A stretch of DNA of 40,795 nucleotides, from positions 1 through 40,795 of the forward strand of contig JAFGKF010000116.1 of assembly GCA_016928695.1 (NCBI GenBank), read 5' to 3'. The DNA is from Candidatus Sumerlaeota bacterium. GTDB taxonomy: Bacteria; Sumerlaeota; Sumerlaeia; JABWBI01. Positions within the stretch are counted from its first letter, which is position 1. The number at the start of each line of letters is the position of its first letter. The translations under genes were made by a program, and so were the position numbers. The notes under the pieces are model-generated. The model saw only the letters and a list, made by a program, of their open reading frames with translations. It was not told where the DNA came from and ran no database searches. Shown here piece by piece: positions 10,474 to 18,170 of the stretch.

Positions 10474-11316
10474 TCAGCTCAGGGATCGGTGCCAGATGTT
10501 CATGCTCTCGATCCGGCCGCAGATGTCCGTGTTGTTCGTCAGCGTCCCCGAGTGCTCGTAGCCGAGCTTGGCGAAGGTGATGTTCATCCCCGCCGAAAGC
10601 GCCCGGGCGATGGTGCATGCCGTGCGCATGGGCCCCTCGCGCATCGCCGCCTCCATCACCTGGAGCAGCGCCACGGCGAAGCCGCGGCCCCGATGCGAGG
10701 GCAGCGTGGCGAAGTCGGTCATCTCGACGCTGAGCGCCTCGTGATCCATCTCGGCCGAGGCCAGCGCGACAAGGCGACCCTCCTCACGCACTCCAAAATA
10801 GCGGACATGGGTTCGCATCGTCTCGCGCAGATACTCGGGGTCGTGGATGGGGAAGGGGTAGGTCTCGAACACCTCTCGGTAGACCTCCGCCATCGCCTCG
10901 GCGTCGCCGGGTGTCGTCTCGAAGATCTCAGCCCTCTCCAGGGGGGGCGCACTCAGTCCCTGGCCTGCCTTCTCCTTCGCGAGTGCCAGGTTGCGGGCGA
11001 TCTCCTCAGCGTGGCGCTCCTGAGCGCGCTCCGGCGAGAGAAACCGGCCCAGGAAGACGGCGTCGGTCTCGCCCCGATAGTATCGCGGGATGTTGGCCTC
11101 AGGGAGATACTCCCGCGCGATGAAGTCGCCCTCCATCGGCGCGGGCACCTTGGCGAAGATCTTGGTGTAGCCGCGCTCCTTGGCGAGGGCGTCGAGCCGA
11201 TCGATCAGACCCGGGAGATCGTCGGCGTTCGCCTTCATCAGGTAGATCCTCTGATTGCACGGCCCATGCTGGATGACCGAGTGACCGATGGTCTCGATGG
11301 TGTCGAACTCAGGCAC
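10474..11316 (-). CDS. ablB: Putative beta-lysine N-acetyltransferase
   Basis: GNAT C-terminus (EMTDFATLPSHRGRGFAVALLQVMEAAMREGPMRTACTIARALSAGMNITFAKLGYEHSGTLTNNTDICGRIESMNIWHRSL) typical of AblB; adjacent to ablA. GTG start at 11316 preferred (GAGGAG upstream); the ORF track extends to 11382. Confidence 0.9.
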   Translation of the reverse strand: MPEFDTIETIGHSVIQHGPCNQRIYLMKANADDLPGLIDRLDALAKERGYTKIFAKVPAPMEGDFIAREYLPEANIPRYYRGETDAVFLGRFLSPERAQERHAEEIARNLALAKEKAGQGLSAPPLERAEIFETTPGDAEAMAEVYREVFETYPFPIHDPEYLRETMRTHVRYFGVREEGRLVALASAEMDHEALSVEMTDFATLPSHRGRGFAVALLQVMEAAMREGPMRTACTIARALSAGMNITFAKLGYEHSGTLTNNTDICGRIESMNIWHRSLS

Positions 11317-11394
11317 GGGCGGTCTCCTCGGGCGCGGGGGAGGTGAGTGTGGGAGGGTCCATGGGGTTGCCGAAGATGACATGGTCGATCCTGC

Positions 11395-12717
11395 TCACGG
11401 GCCGCTTCTCTCCTCCCCCTCGAAGGGCCGCTCCATGCCCTCGGGCGTCAGCGAGGTGGTCTCGTCATAGTCGGCGAGGAGCTTCTCGATGCCGATCGCG
11501 CGGTACTCCTCCGCCCCCTCCAGCCTCAGCTGCAGGTTGCACTCCTCGCAGTTGCGGTCGCAGAACACCGGCTCATACGAGTCGGGCTCGCGGTAGGTCG
11601 TGATCACCCCCTGGTAGTTGCGGAGCACCACCCGGTGGGTGGACCACGAGATCAGGTAGTTGGGCATGATGGGGATCTTGCCGCCGCCGCCGGGGGCATC
11701 GATCACGTAGCGCGGCACAGCGAACCCGCTGGTGTGGCCCAGGAGGCTCTCGATGATCTCGATGCCCTTGCCCACCGGCGTGCGGAAATGGGCCAGCCCC
11801 TCGGTCAGATCGCACTGATACAGGTAGTAGGGCCGCACGCGGCTCTTCACCAGCTCGTGGACCAGCTTGCGAATGATCCGCGGGCAGTCGTTGACCCCGG
11901 CCAGCAGCACCGTCTGATTGCCCAGCGGCAGGCCCGCGTCGGCCATGCGGCGCAGCGCCTGGCGTGAGGAGGAGGTGATCTCCCGCGGGTGGTTGAACTG
12001 GGTGTTGACCCACAGGGGATTGTGGCGCCGCAGCATCGCCACAAGGTCATCGGTGATCCGCTGGGGCAGGACGACGGGCATGCGTGTGCCGATGCGGATG
12101 ACCTCGACGTGCTCGATGGCCCGCAGCTCCGTCAAGAGCCAGTCCAGCAGATCGTCGGAGAGCATCAGGGGATCGCCGCCGGACAGCAGCACATCGCGCA
12201 CCTGGGGTGTCTCGCGGATGTAGTCGATGCCCAGCTTCAGAGTCTCGCGATCCGGGATGTGATCGACGTCGCCCACGCGCCGCTTGCGGGTGCAGTGGCG
12301 GCAATACATCGCGCACACGTTGCTGACGAGAAAGAGGACGCGGTCGGGATAGCGGTGCGTGATCCCCGGCACGGGGCAGTCGCGGTCCTCGGCCAGGGGA
12401 TCGCGCAGGTCGCAGCGGTGGAGCATCAGCTCGGAGGGAGAGGGGATCGCCTGCTGAAAGATCGGGTCGTTCTTCAGATCGTCGGTGCTGATCAGCGAGA
12501 GGTAATACGGGGTGACAGAGATGGGGAATTTCTCGATCACTTCCTCGAGTCGCCCCCGATCCTCATCGCTGAGGGTGACGCCGAGCAGTCTCTCGAAGGT
12601 CGCGATGTCGCGGATGCAGTGGCGCACCTGCCAGCGCCAGTCGCGCCATTTGCCGAGACCCTCCCCCGCGCCGATCAGCTTCGCCACTTCGCGCTGACGG
12701 CCAGACATGGTGGGCAT
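11395..12717 (-). CDS. ablA: Lysine 2,3-aminomutase (radical SAM, PLP)
   Basis: 440 aa; [18 protein letters not shown] (CxxxCxxC), [64 protein letters not shown]-terminal CDRNCEEC. Also known as kamA. Confidence 0.96.
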   Translation of the reverse strand: MPTMSGRQREVAKLIGAGEGLGKWRDWRWQVRHCIRDIATFERLLGVTLSDEDRGRLEEVIEKFPISVTPYYLSLISTDDLKNDPIFQQAIPSPSELMLHRCDLRDPLAEDRDCPVPGITHRYPDRVLFLVSNVCAMYCRHCTRKRRVGDVDHIPDRETLKLGIDYIRETPQVRDVLLSGGDPLMLSDDLLDWLLTELRAIEHVEVIRIGTRMPVVLPQRITDDLVAMLRRHNPLWVNTQFNHPREITSSSRQALRRMADAGLPLGNQTVLLAGVNDCPRIIRKLVHELVKSRVRPYYLYQCDLTEGLAHFRTPVGKGIEIIESLLGHTSGFAVPRYVIDAPGGGGKIPIMPNYLISWSTHRVVLRNYQGVITTYREPDSYEPVFCDRNCEECNLQLRLEGAEEYRAIGIEKLLADYDETTSLTPEGMERPFEGEERSGP

Positions 12718-12902
12718 AGTCGGTGACTCCCATCTCGTGTCGCGCCAGTGATCAATGACAGATTGAGCCCAGGCGGCTCTCCGACAGCGGCATCAGAGAG
12801 GACGGCGCGACCGCGATCAGACTTTTTTGGATTCAGCGACCAGCCTGACGGCTGGGGATTCGATGGTCAAGGGGAGTCTGGGTGATCGGTGAGGAAAAAG
12901 TC

Positions 12903-12947
12903 ATGGGTCGCATGGGTTATAGGTCCTATAGGACCCATACGACCTAT
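12903..12947. repeat. Imperfect inverted repeat ATGGGTCGCATGGGT / ACCCATACGACCTAT with TATAGGTCCTATAGG loop
   Basis: 15-nt arms with 2 mismatches around a self-complementary ATAGGTCCTAT-containing loop; intergenic between ablA and the deacetylase-like gene. Confidence 0.75.
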
Positions 12948-12949
12948 CG

Positions 12950-12979
12950 ATGGTGCCGGAATTCCCATTCCGGCACCAT
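12950..12979. repeat. Perfect 13-bp inverted repeat ATGGTGCCGGAAT-TCCC-ATTCCGGCACCAT (hairpin, possible terminator or REP-like element)
   Basis: Read directly; lies 4 nt downstream of the deacetylase-like stop on the minus strand; no T-tract. Confidence 0.85.
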
Positions 12980-12983
12980 GTCC

Positions 12984-13784
12984 TCACTCCCCCAGCGGCA
13001 GCATCTCGTCGATGCGGACGAAGGTGTATCCCCGCGCTCTGAGCTCCTCGATGAGCGGCTCGAGCAGCAGGTGCATCTTGTCCTCCCGCAGCGACCCGAG
13101 GTGCATGAGCATCAGGGCGCCATTGAGACCATGGGGATCGGTCTCCTCGAACGTCAGGATGTCCTCCATGATCTGCTGCGAGGGGCGGAAGGCCGCGTGC
13201 CCCTCGGGCGCCCAGTCGCGGTGCGACCCGATGCCCGGCGTGAAATTGAAGAGCAGGATCCCCATGTCACGCGCCCAGACCACCTGGTCCTCGTTGAACC
13301 ACTCGAAGGGCGGAATGAAGTGGATCGGGCCGTCGCCCTGCAGCGCGCCGAATCCCCGCAGCGTCTCGATGTTCGCCTCGAGGTCGTGCCTGAACTCCTC
13401 CTCGGTCACGAGCGATGTCTCACGGTCCTCCCACGGCGCGTAGAGCAGGTGGGCGTCCGAGTGCGGGCCGAGATAATGCCCCTCGTCGACCATGCGGCGG
13501 AGCTGGTGGTGGAAGGCGGGCATGGCGGTGTAGTCGCCGGTGACGAACATCGACGCCCTCACGCCCTGCCGTGCGAGCACGTCGAGGATGTGATCCGCGC
13601 CGTCGCCATAGGAGCCGCCGGTGAAGATCAGCGCGATCCTCTTCTCGCTCACGTCTCCCCGCACCACGCCGCCGTGGTCCAGCGTCCAGGCGGGATCGAG
13701 CTGCTCCGGGATCGTTGGTGGGGCGGTGATGCAGGCGATGAGAAGCAGAGGGGCGATTGCGATGATCAGGGCGCGGTGCGACAT
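12984..13784 (-). CDS. Polysaccharide deacetylase family lipoprotein
   Basis: 266 aa; lipobox LLLIACIT; KRIALIFTGGSYGDGADHILDVLARQGVRASMFVTGDY...HYLGPHSDAHLLYAPW, NodB-like TFD/HSHxH positions partly altered. Confidence 0.78.
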   Translation of the reverse strand: MSHRALIIAIAPLLLIACITAPPTIPEQLDPAWTLDHGGVVRGDVSEKRIALIFTGGSYGDGADHILDVLARQGVRASMFVTGDYTAMPAFHHQLRRMVDEGHYLGPHSDAHLLYAPWEDRETSLVTEEEFRHDLEANIETLRGFGALQGDGPIHFIPPFEWFNEDQVVWARDMGILLFNFTPGIGSHRDWAPEGHAAFRPSQQIMEDILTFEETDPHGLNGALMLMHLGSLREDKMHLLLEPLIEELRARGYTFVRIDEMLPLGE

Positions 13785-13821
13785 GGCAGAGCTCTCCTGT
13801 GATCAGACTGAGGGGATTGAA

Positions 13822-13880
13822 CCACAGTGGGCGCGGAGTGCACGGAGTTTTTTCCTCTGTGCCCTCTGTGAACTCTGTGG
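13822..13880. repeat. Imperfect inverted repeat of the CACAGAG type (CCACAGTGGGCGCGGAGTGCACGGAG-TTTTTT-CCTCTGTGCCCTCTGTGAACTCTGTGG)
   Basis: Long stem with G:U-compatible mismatches and internal 8-9 nt sub-periodicity. Confidence 0.7.
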
Positions 13881-13886
13881 CTTGAG

Positions 13887-14606
13887 TCAGAGTGATTTCC
13901 GACGGCGAATTCGCCATTCCTCGTTGAGATAGCGGAGAGAGCGGAGACTCATGGCGTGTTCTTCGAGTGACGAGAGAAGTTCCTCTCGCTTCACTGGGGA
14001 CCGAAAGCACTGTCCAATGGCAGCTTCGAGCGCGGGCACGGCGTGCCGTGCCCCTACAGAGGAGGTCTCTTCGGAAGGGGCCCGGTCGAGCATCAGCGCC
14101 GCCTGGACGAGGAGGCGGCCGCGGCGGAAGCGCTGGCCGATGCCGGCGACCTTCGCGTCGCCGTGGAGAACGTCGCCCGCGTAGAGACGATCCGCGCACA
14201 GCGGGGCCGACTGCGTCGCGGAATCCCCAGAGTCGATCACGCGTGTCTCGAGACCGAGCCGCTCCCACACCGAGACGAGAAACCTCCCCAATGCGCAGGC
14301 GATGGGACCGGGCCGCTTCGCCTCGCCGAGATCGTGTGCGATCAGCGAGAAGGAGATTGTCCGGCCGTGGTGGTGAATCGCCCCGCCGCCGGTCAGGCGC
14401 CGCGTCCAGGGGAGATCGCCGAACTGAGAGGAGCGGATCTGCTGAGCGGGTTGCGCGAAGCCGAGGGTGACGCACTCCTCGTCGAAATCGTGAAGGCAGA
14501 GAGTCGGCGGATCCCCGGGGGCGATCGACTCCCACAGCGTCTCGTCGACCGCCATGTTCCAGGCGACGTCGCCGGAGGGGGTGTGGATCAAACGCCAGGG
14601 TCTCAT
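13887..14606 (-). CDS. Biotin/lipoate A/B protein ligase family protein
   Basis: 239 aa from ATG 14606: MRPWRLIHTPSGDVAWNMAVDETLW...TLGFAQPAQQI...LPWTRRLTGGGAIHHHGRTISFSLIAHD (RRxTGGGAxxH motif)...GDAKVAGIGQRFRRGRLLVQAALML. Contains in-frame repeat-derived peptides. Confidence 0.88.
   Translation of the reverse strand: MRPWRLIHTPSGDVAWNMAVDETLWESIAPGDPPTLCLHDFDEECVTLGFAQPAQQIRSSQFGDLPWTRRLTGGGAIHHHGRTISFSLIAHDLGEAKRPGPIACALGRFLVSVWERLGLETRVIDSGDSATQSAPLCADRLYAGDVLHGDAKVAGIGQRFRRGRLLVQAALMLDRAPSEETSSVGARHAVPALEAAIGQCFRSPVKREELLSSLEEHAMSLRSLRYLNEEWRIRRRKSL
14034..14053. repeat. Palindromic repeat GGGCACGGCGTGCCGTGCCC embedded in frame in a CDS
   Basis: 8-bp perfect arms GGGCACGG/CCGTGCCC around CGTG; flanked by CTAC giving GTAGGGGCACGGCACGCCGTGCCC on the minus strand. 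Confidence 0.8.
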
Positions 14607-14634
14607 GGGAGACCTTGCAGGGACTCGCCGTCCG

Positions 14635-16113
14635 TCACTCGGACTCGGGCGGCAGCCAGCACAGGCACGGCACCCGGGCCGCCGTCGCCTCGTCCACCCG
14701 GGTGACGGGCGCGCGCTGGGGGGCGGAGGTGATCGAGTCGGGGTCGGTCGTCGCCCGCTCGCACAGCGCACGGAGCGTGTCGGCGAAGGCGTCGAGCGTC
14801 TCGCGGCTCTCGCTCTCGGTCGGCTCGATCATCAGCGCCTCGTCGACGACCAGCGGGAAATAGATCGTCGGCGGATGGAAGCCCTCGTCGATCAGCGCCT
14901 TCGCGAGGTCGAGCGTCTTGACGCCGTGCGCCCTCAGCGGCTTGCCCGATGCCACGAACTCGTGCATGCACGGCTTGCCGTGCGGAATGGGGAGAAACTC
15001 CGCGACCTTCGCGCGGAGGTAGTTCGCGTTGAGGACAGCCATCTGCGCCACGCGCCGCAGCCCCTCGCCCCCGAGCGAGCGGATATAGGCCCACGCGCGG
15101 ACGGCGACGGCGACGTTTCCGTGCCAGCCGTGGATCTTGCCGATCGAGTGGGGACGGTCGTGGTCGAAGACGATCTCGCCGCCGCGCTCGGCGATGACGG
15201 GCTTCGGCAGATACGGCTCCAGGTGGCCCTTGACGCACACCGGCCCCGCGCCGGGGCCGCCGCCGCCGTGGGGCGTCGAGAACGTCTTGTGCAGATTGAT
15301 GTGCATCACGTCCGCGCCCCAGTCGCCGGGCCGCGTCACGCCGACGACGGCGTTGAAGTTCGCGCCGTCGAGATACACCTGACCGCCCGCGCCGTGAACG
15401 ATCCGGCAGATCTCCTCAATGTTCTTCTCGAACAGCCCGAGGGTGTTCGGATTCGTGATCATCAGCGCCGCGGTGTCGGGGCCCACGAGCCCGCGCAGCG
15501 AGTCGAGGTCGACGAGCCCGTCGTCGCCCGACTTGACCGCCTTGACTCTGAAGCCGCATCGCGCGGCGCTGGCGGGGTTGGTGCCGTGCGCCGTGTCGGG
15601 GATGAGGACGGTGCGGCGCTCGGTCTCGCCGCGCTCGCAGAGCATCTTCTGAATCATCATCAGCGCGGTCAGCTCGCCGTGCGCGCCCGCGGCGGGCTGG
15701 AGCGTCACCGCGTCGAATCCCGCCAGCGCGGCGAGCCACTGGGAGAGATCGTGGAGCACGCGCAGCAGCGCGCAGTCCCGCGCGTCGTCCATCGCGGCGG
15801 GATGGAGCGCGGTGAACGCGGGCCAGGTCGCCATCGTCTCGTTGATCCACGGGTTGAGCTTCATCGTGCACGAGCCGAGCGGATAGAAGGTCGTGTCGAT
15901 GCCCATGTTGCGCGCGGCGAGCGTGTTGAAGTGCCGCACCATGTCGAGCTGGCTCACCTCGGGCAGAGCCGGGGGCTCCGCGCGCCGCATGCTCTCGGGG
16001 ATGGCGTCGAGCGCCCGCGAGGTGTCGAACTGAGGCGCGGGGGGAAGCCACGCGCGGCGTCCGGGCACCGAGCGCTCGAAGATGGAGGGGGCGGTGGACT
16101 TGATCTGGCTCAC
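14635..16113 (-). CDS. gcvPB: Glycine dehydrogenase (aminomethyl-transferring) subunit 2
   Basis: 492 aa; YPLGSCTMKLNPWINE, QPAAGAHGELTALMMIQ, DGANFNAVVGVTRPGDWGADVMHINLHKTFSTPHGGGGPGAGPVCVK. Confidence 0.96.
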   Translation of the reverse strand: MSQIKSTAPSIFERSVPGRRAWLPPAPQFDTSRALDAIPESMRRAEPPALPEVSQLDMVRHFNTLAARNMGIDTTFYPLGSCTMKLNPWINETMATWPAFTALHPAAMDDARDCALLRVLHDLSQWLAALAGFDAVTLQPAAGAHGELTALMMIQKMLCERGETERRTVLIPDTAHGTNPASAARCGFRVKAVKSGDDGLVDLDSLRGLVGPDTAALMITNPNTLGLFEKNIEEICRIVHGAGGQVYLDGANFNAVVGVTRPGDWGADVMHINLHKTFSTPHGGGGPGAGPVCVKGHLEPYLPKPVIAERGGEIVFDHDRPHSIGKIHGWHGNVAVAVRAWAYIRSLGGEGLRRVAQMAVLNANYLRAKVAEFLPIPHGKPCMHEFVASGKPLRAHGVKTLDLAKALIDEGFHPPTIYFPLVVDEALMIEPTESESRETLDAFADTLRALCERATTDPDSITSAPQRAPVTRVDEATAARVPCLCWLPPESE

Positions 16114-17432
16114 TGGACCGCCTCCTTCCAGGCTTTGACCTGTTCGGCGGTGGTCAGCTCACTCGCGGTGACGAGGAAATGGCTGGTCAAGTCAGGGTAC
16201 CATCGCTCCAGCGGCAGGCCGAGGTGGGGCGATTGGCCCGTCACCACGAAGCTCTGCGCGCTCGGGGTGTCGAACGCGATCTCGACGCCCGGCATCTCAT
16301 TCGCCGCGGCCCGGGCCGCCTGCGCGGCGGCGAGCGTGGCGAGCCCGATCTCGCGCAGCCCCTGGGGACCGAGGCAGATCAGATGGATCGCGGCCCGCAG
16401 GGCATGGAGGCCCTGATTCGTGCAGATGTTGGAGGTCGCCTTCTCGCGCCGGATGTGTTGCTCGCGCGTCTGGAGCGTCAGCGTGTGGGCACGCCTCCCC
16501 TCGGAGTCCTTTGTGGTCCCCACCAGCCGGCCGGGCACCTTGCGGATGAAGTCCTTTCGGCAGGCGAAGAGACCCAGCGTGTCGCCGCCCGCGAACGGCG
16601 TCAGCCCCAGCGAGCAGCCGTCGGCCACGACGACGTCGGCGCCCATCGCACCGGGGGACTCGATGATGCCGAGCACCGACGGCTCGGTCATCGCCACGAG
16701 GAGTGCGCCGCCCCCGTGCGCGAGCTCGGCGACCGGCCGCAGATCCTCGAGCCCACCGAAGAAGTTGGGGTGCGCCATCACCAGCGCGCAGGTGCGCTCA
16801 TCGATCGCATCGCGGACGCGATCGATGTCCGAGGTGCCTCCGCGCTGAGGGATTGTCACCATCTCCCACCCCGCCGCATCGAAGTAGCTCTGCATCACCG
16901 CGCGGGCGTGGGGAGCGACGGTCTCGCTGACCACCGCTCGCTCGCGTCGGTTTTTCCCGCGGCTCGTGATCTCGCCCGCCATGAAGGCGGCCTCGGCCAG
17001 CCCGGTGGCGCCGTCGTAGAGCGAGGCGTTGGCGATCTCGCAGCCGAGCAGCGCCGCGATCATGGTCTGAAACTCATGGAACGCCTGGAGGATCCCCTGA
17101 CTCGCCTCCGCCTGATACGGCGTGTACGCGGTCAGGAACGGCGGCAGTGTGGCGAGCCGATGCACGAGCGCGCTCGACGCGTGCGGCTCCCATCCGCCCC
17201 CGAGGGGAAACGCGGCGCGCGCACGTGGGTCGGAGGGATGCTCGTCGGTGAGGCGTTGGAGCTCGGTGACGAGATCCGTCTCGCTCAGTGCGGGGGGAAG
17301 AGCGGGCGCCTCCCTCAGGAGAAGATGTTCGGGGACGTCGCGGTAGAGCTCATCGATGGATGCGCATCCAATGGCGGTGAGCATCGACTCGACCTGCTCG
17401 GGTGTCTGTGGAAGGAAAGGGTGTGTGTTCAA
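16110..17432 (-). CDS. gcvPA: Glycine dehydrogenase (aminomethyl-transferring) subunit 1
   Basis: PFLPQTPEQVESMLTAIGCASIDELYRDVPEHL...YTPYQAEASQGILQAFHEFQTMIAALLGCEIANASLYDGATGLAEAAFMA. TTG start at 17432 with upstream GGAG preferred; the ORF track extends to 17522. 4-nt overlap with gcvPB. Confidence 0.94.
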   Translation of the reverse strand: MNTHPFLPQTPEQVESMLTAIGCASIDELYRDVPEHLLLREAPALPPALSETDLVTELQRLTDEHPSDPRARAAFPLGGGWEPHASSALVHRLATLPPFLTAYTPYQAEASQGILQAFHEFQTMIAALLGCEIANASLYDGATGLAEAAFMAGEITSRGKNRRERAVVSETVAPHARAVMQSYFDAAGWEMVTIPQRGGTSDIDRVRDAIDERTCALVMAHPNFFGGLEDLRPVAELAHGGGALLVAMTEPSVLGIIESPGAMGADVVVADGCSLGLTPFAGGDTLGLFACRKDFIRKVPGRLVGTTKDSEGRRAHTLTLQTREQHIRREKATSNICTNQGLHALRAAIHLICLGPQGLREIGLATLAAAQAARAAANEMPGVEIAFDTPSAQSFVVTGQSPHLGLPLERWYPDLTSHFLVTASELTTAEQVKAWKEAVQ

Positions 17433-17735
17433 TTCTCGCTCCAGGTCACAGATCGCCTGGGCTTTTCGCACAGCGCTGAGGCCGGTGCAAGGGCTGTGAT
17501 AAGCGGACTGCAAAAGCCTCATTTGGCGGGGGAAGCTGTGGGCTGAAGCGGGAAAAGCCTCTTGAAAAGCGGCTCAAAGGGCAGAAATCGTCCATTTCCA
17601 GCGAAAACGTGCGTTTTTCGCTTGCATTCACCTGGGGGCTCAGCTCAGGTCGGATGAAGGAAAGGCGCTCCCAGAGCGGCTGAAACGCCCCTCGCGACAT
17701 CCGAGCGCCCACCAGACACGGAGGACTTTCCGACC

Positions 17736-18023
17736 ATGGCAGCTGCCAAACCAATGACCAAAGCCCAGCTGACGGCGAAGATCGCCGACGCTGCGGAGAT
17801 CACGAAGAAGCAGGCAGGGGTGATTCTCGAGACCCTCGCTGCGACCGCCTACAAAGAGGCCAAGAAGGGCTTCACCATTCCCGGCATCGGCAAGCTGGTG
17901 CTGGTCAAGCGCAAAGCCCGCATGGGCCGCAACCCCCAGACGGGCGAGCCGATCAAGATCCCGGCCAAGACCGTCCTGAAGTTCCGCATCGCGAAGGCGG
18001 CCAAGGACGCCATCGGCAAGTGA
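17736..18023 (+). CDS. HU family DNA-binding protein
   Basis: 95 aa; MTKAQLTAKIADAAEITKKQAGVILETLAATAYKEAKKGFTIPGIGKLVLVKRKARMGRNPQTGEPIKIPAKTVLKFRIAKAAKDAI. Confidence 0.96.
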   Translation: MAAAKPMTKAQLTAKIADAAEITKKQAGVILETLAATAYKEAKKGFTIPGIGKLVLVKRKARMGRNPQTGEPIKIPAKTVLKFRIAKAAKDAIGK

Positions 18024-18051
18024 CGACTGCCGCGACCTGAGGGTCGATCTC

Positions 18052-18082
18052 GGGGCCGGATCCCCTCAGGGGGTCCGGCCCC
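18052..18082 (+). terminator. Rho-independent terminator-like hairpin after HU
   Basis: GGGGCCGGATCCCC-TCA-GGGGGTCCGGCCCC followed by TCTTCGTC. Confidence 0.7.
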
Positions 18083-18170
18083 TCTTCGTCATTGATGGGG
18101 GGATCCGATCACTGATTGACTGGGGGTGGGGTCAGATCAACCGATCGGCCTCTGCCCGGGTCCCTCACCC

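Noticed and set aside
12900-14060. CRISPR array in the repeat-rich region
   Set aside because: The repeats are different palindromes, not regularly spaced direct repeats with unique spacers; no cas genes.
17433-17735. Glycine riboswitch upstream of gcvPA
   Set aside because: No paired glycine aptamer core motifs found by eye; a Rfam/Infernal search would be decisive.
17433-17735. Replication origin at the strand switch
   Set aside because: No DnaA-box cluster (TTATCCACA-like) or dnaA/dnaN neighbours seen.
17446-17754. 102-aa minus-strand ORF in the gcvPA/HU intergenic gap
   Set aside because: Overlaps the HU start and the regulatory-looking region; no domain signature and no good ribosome-binding site.
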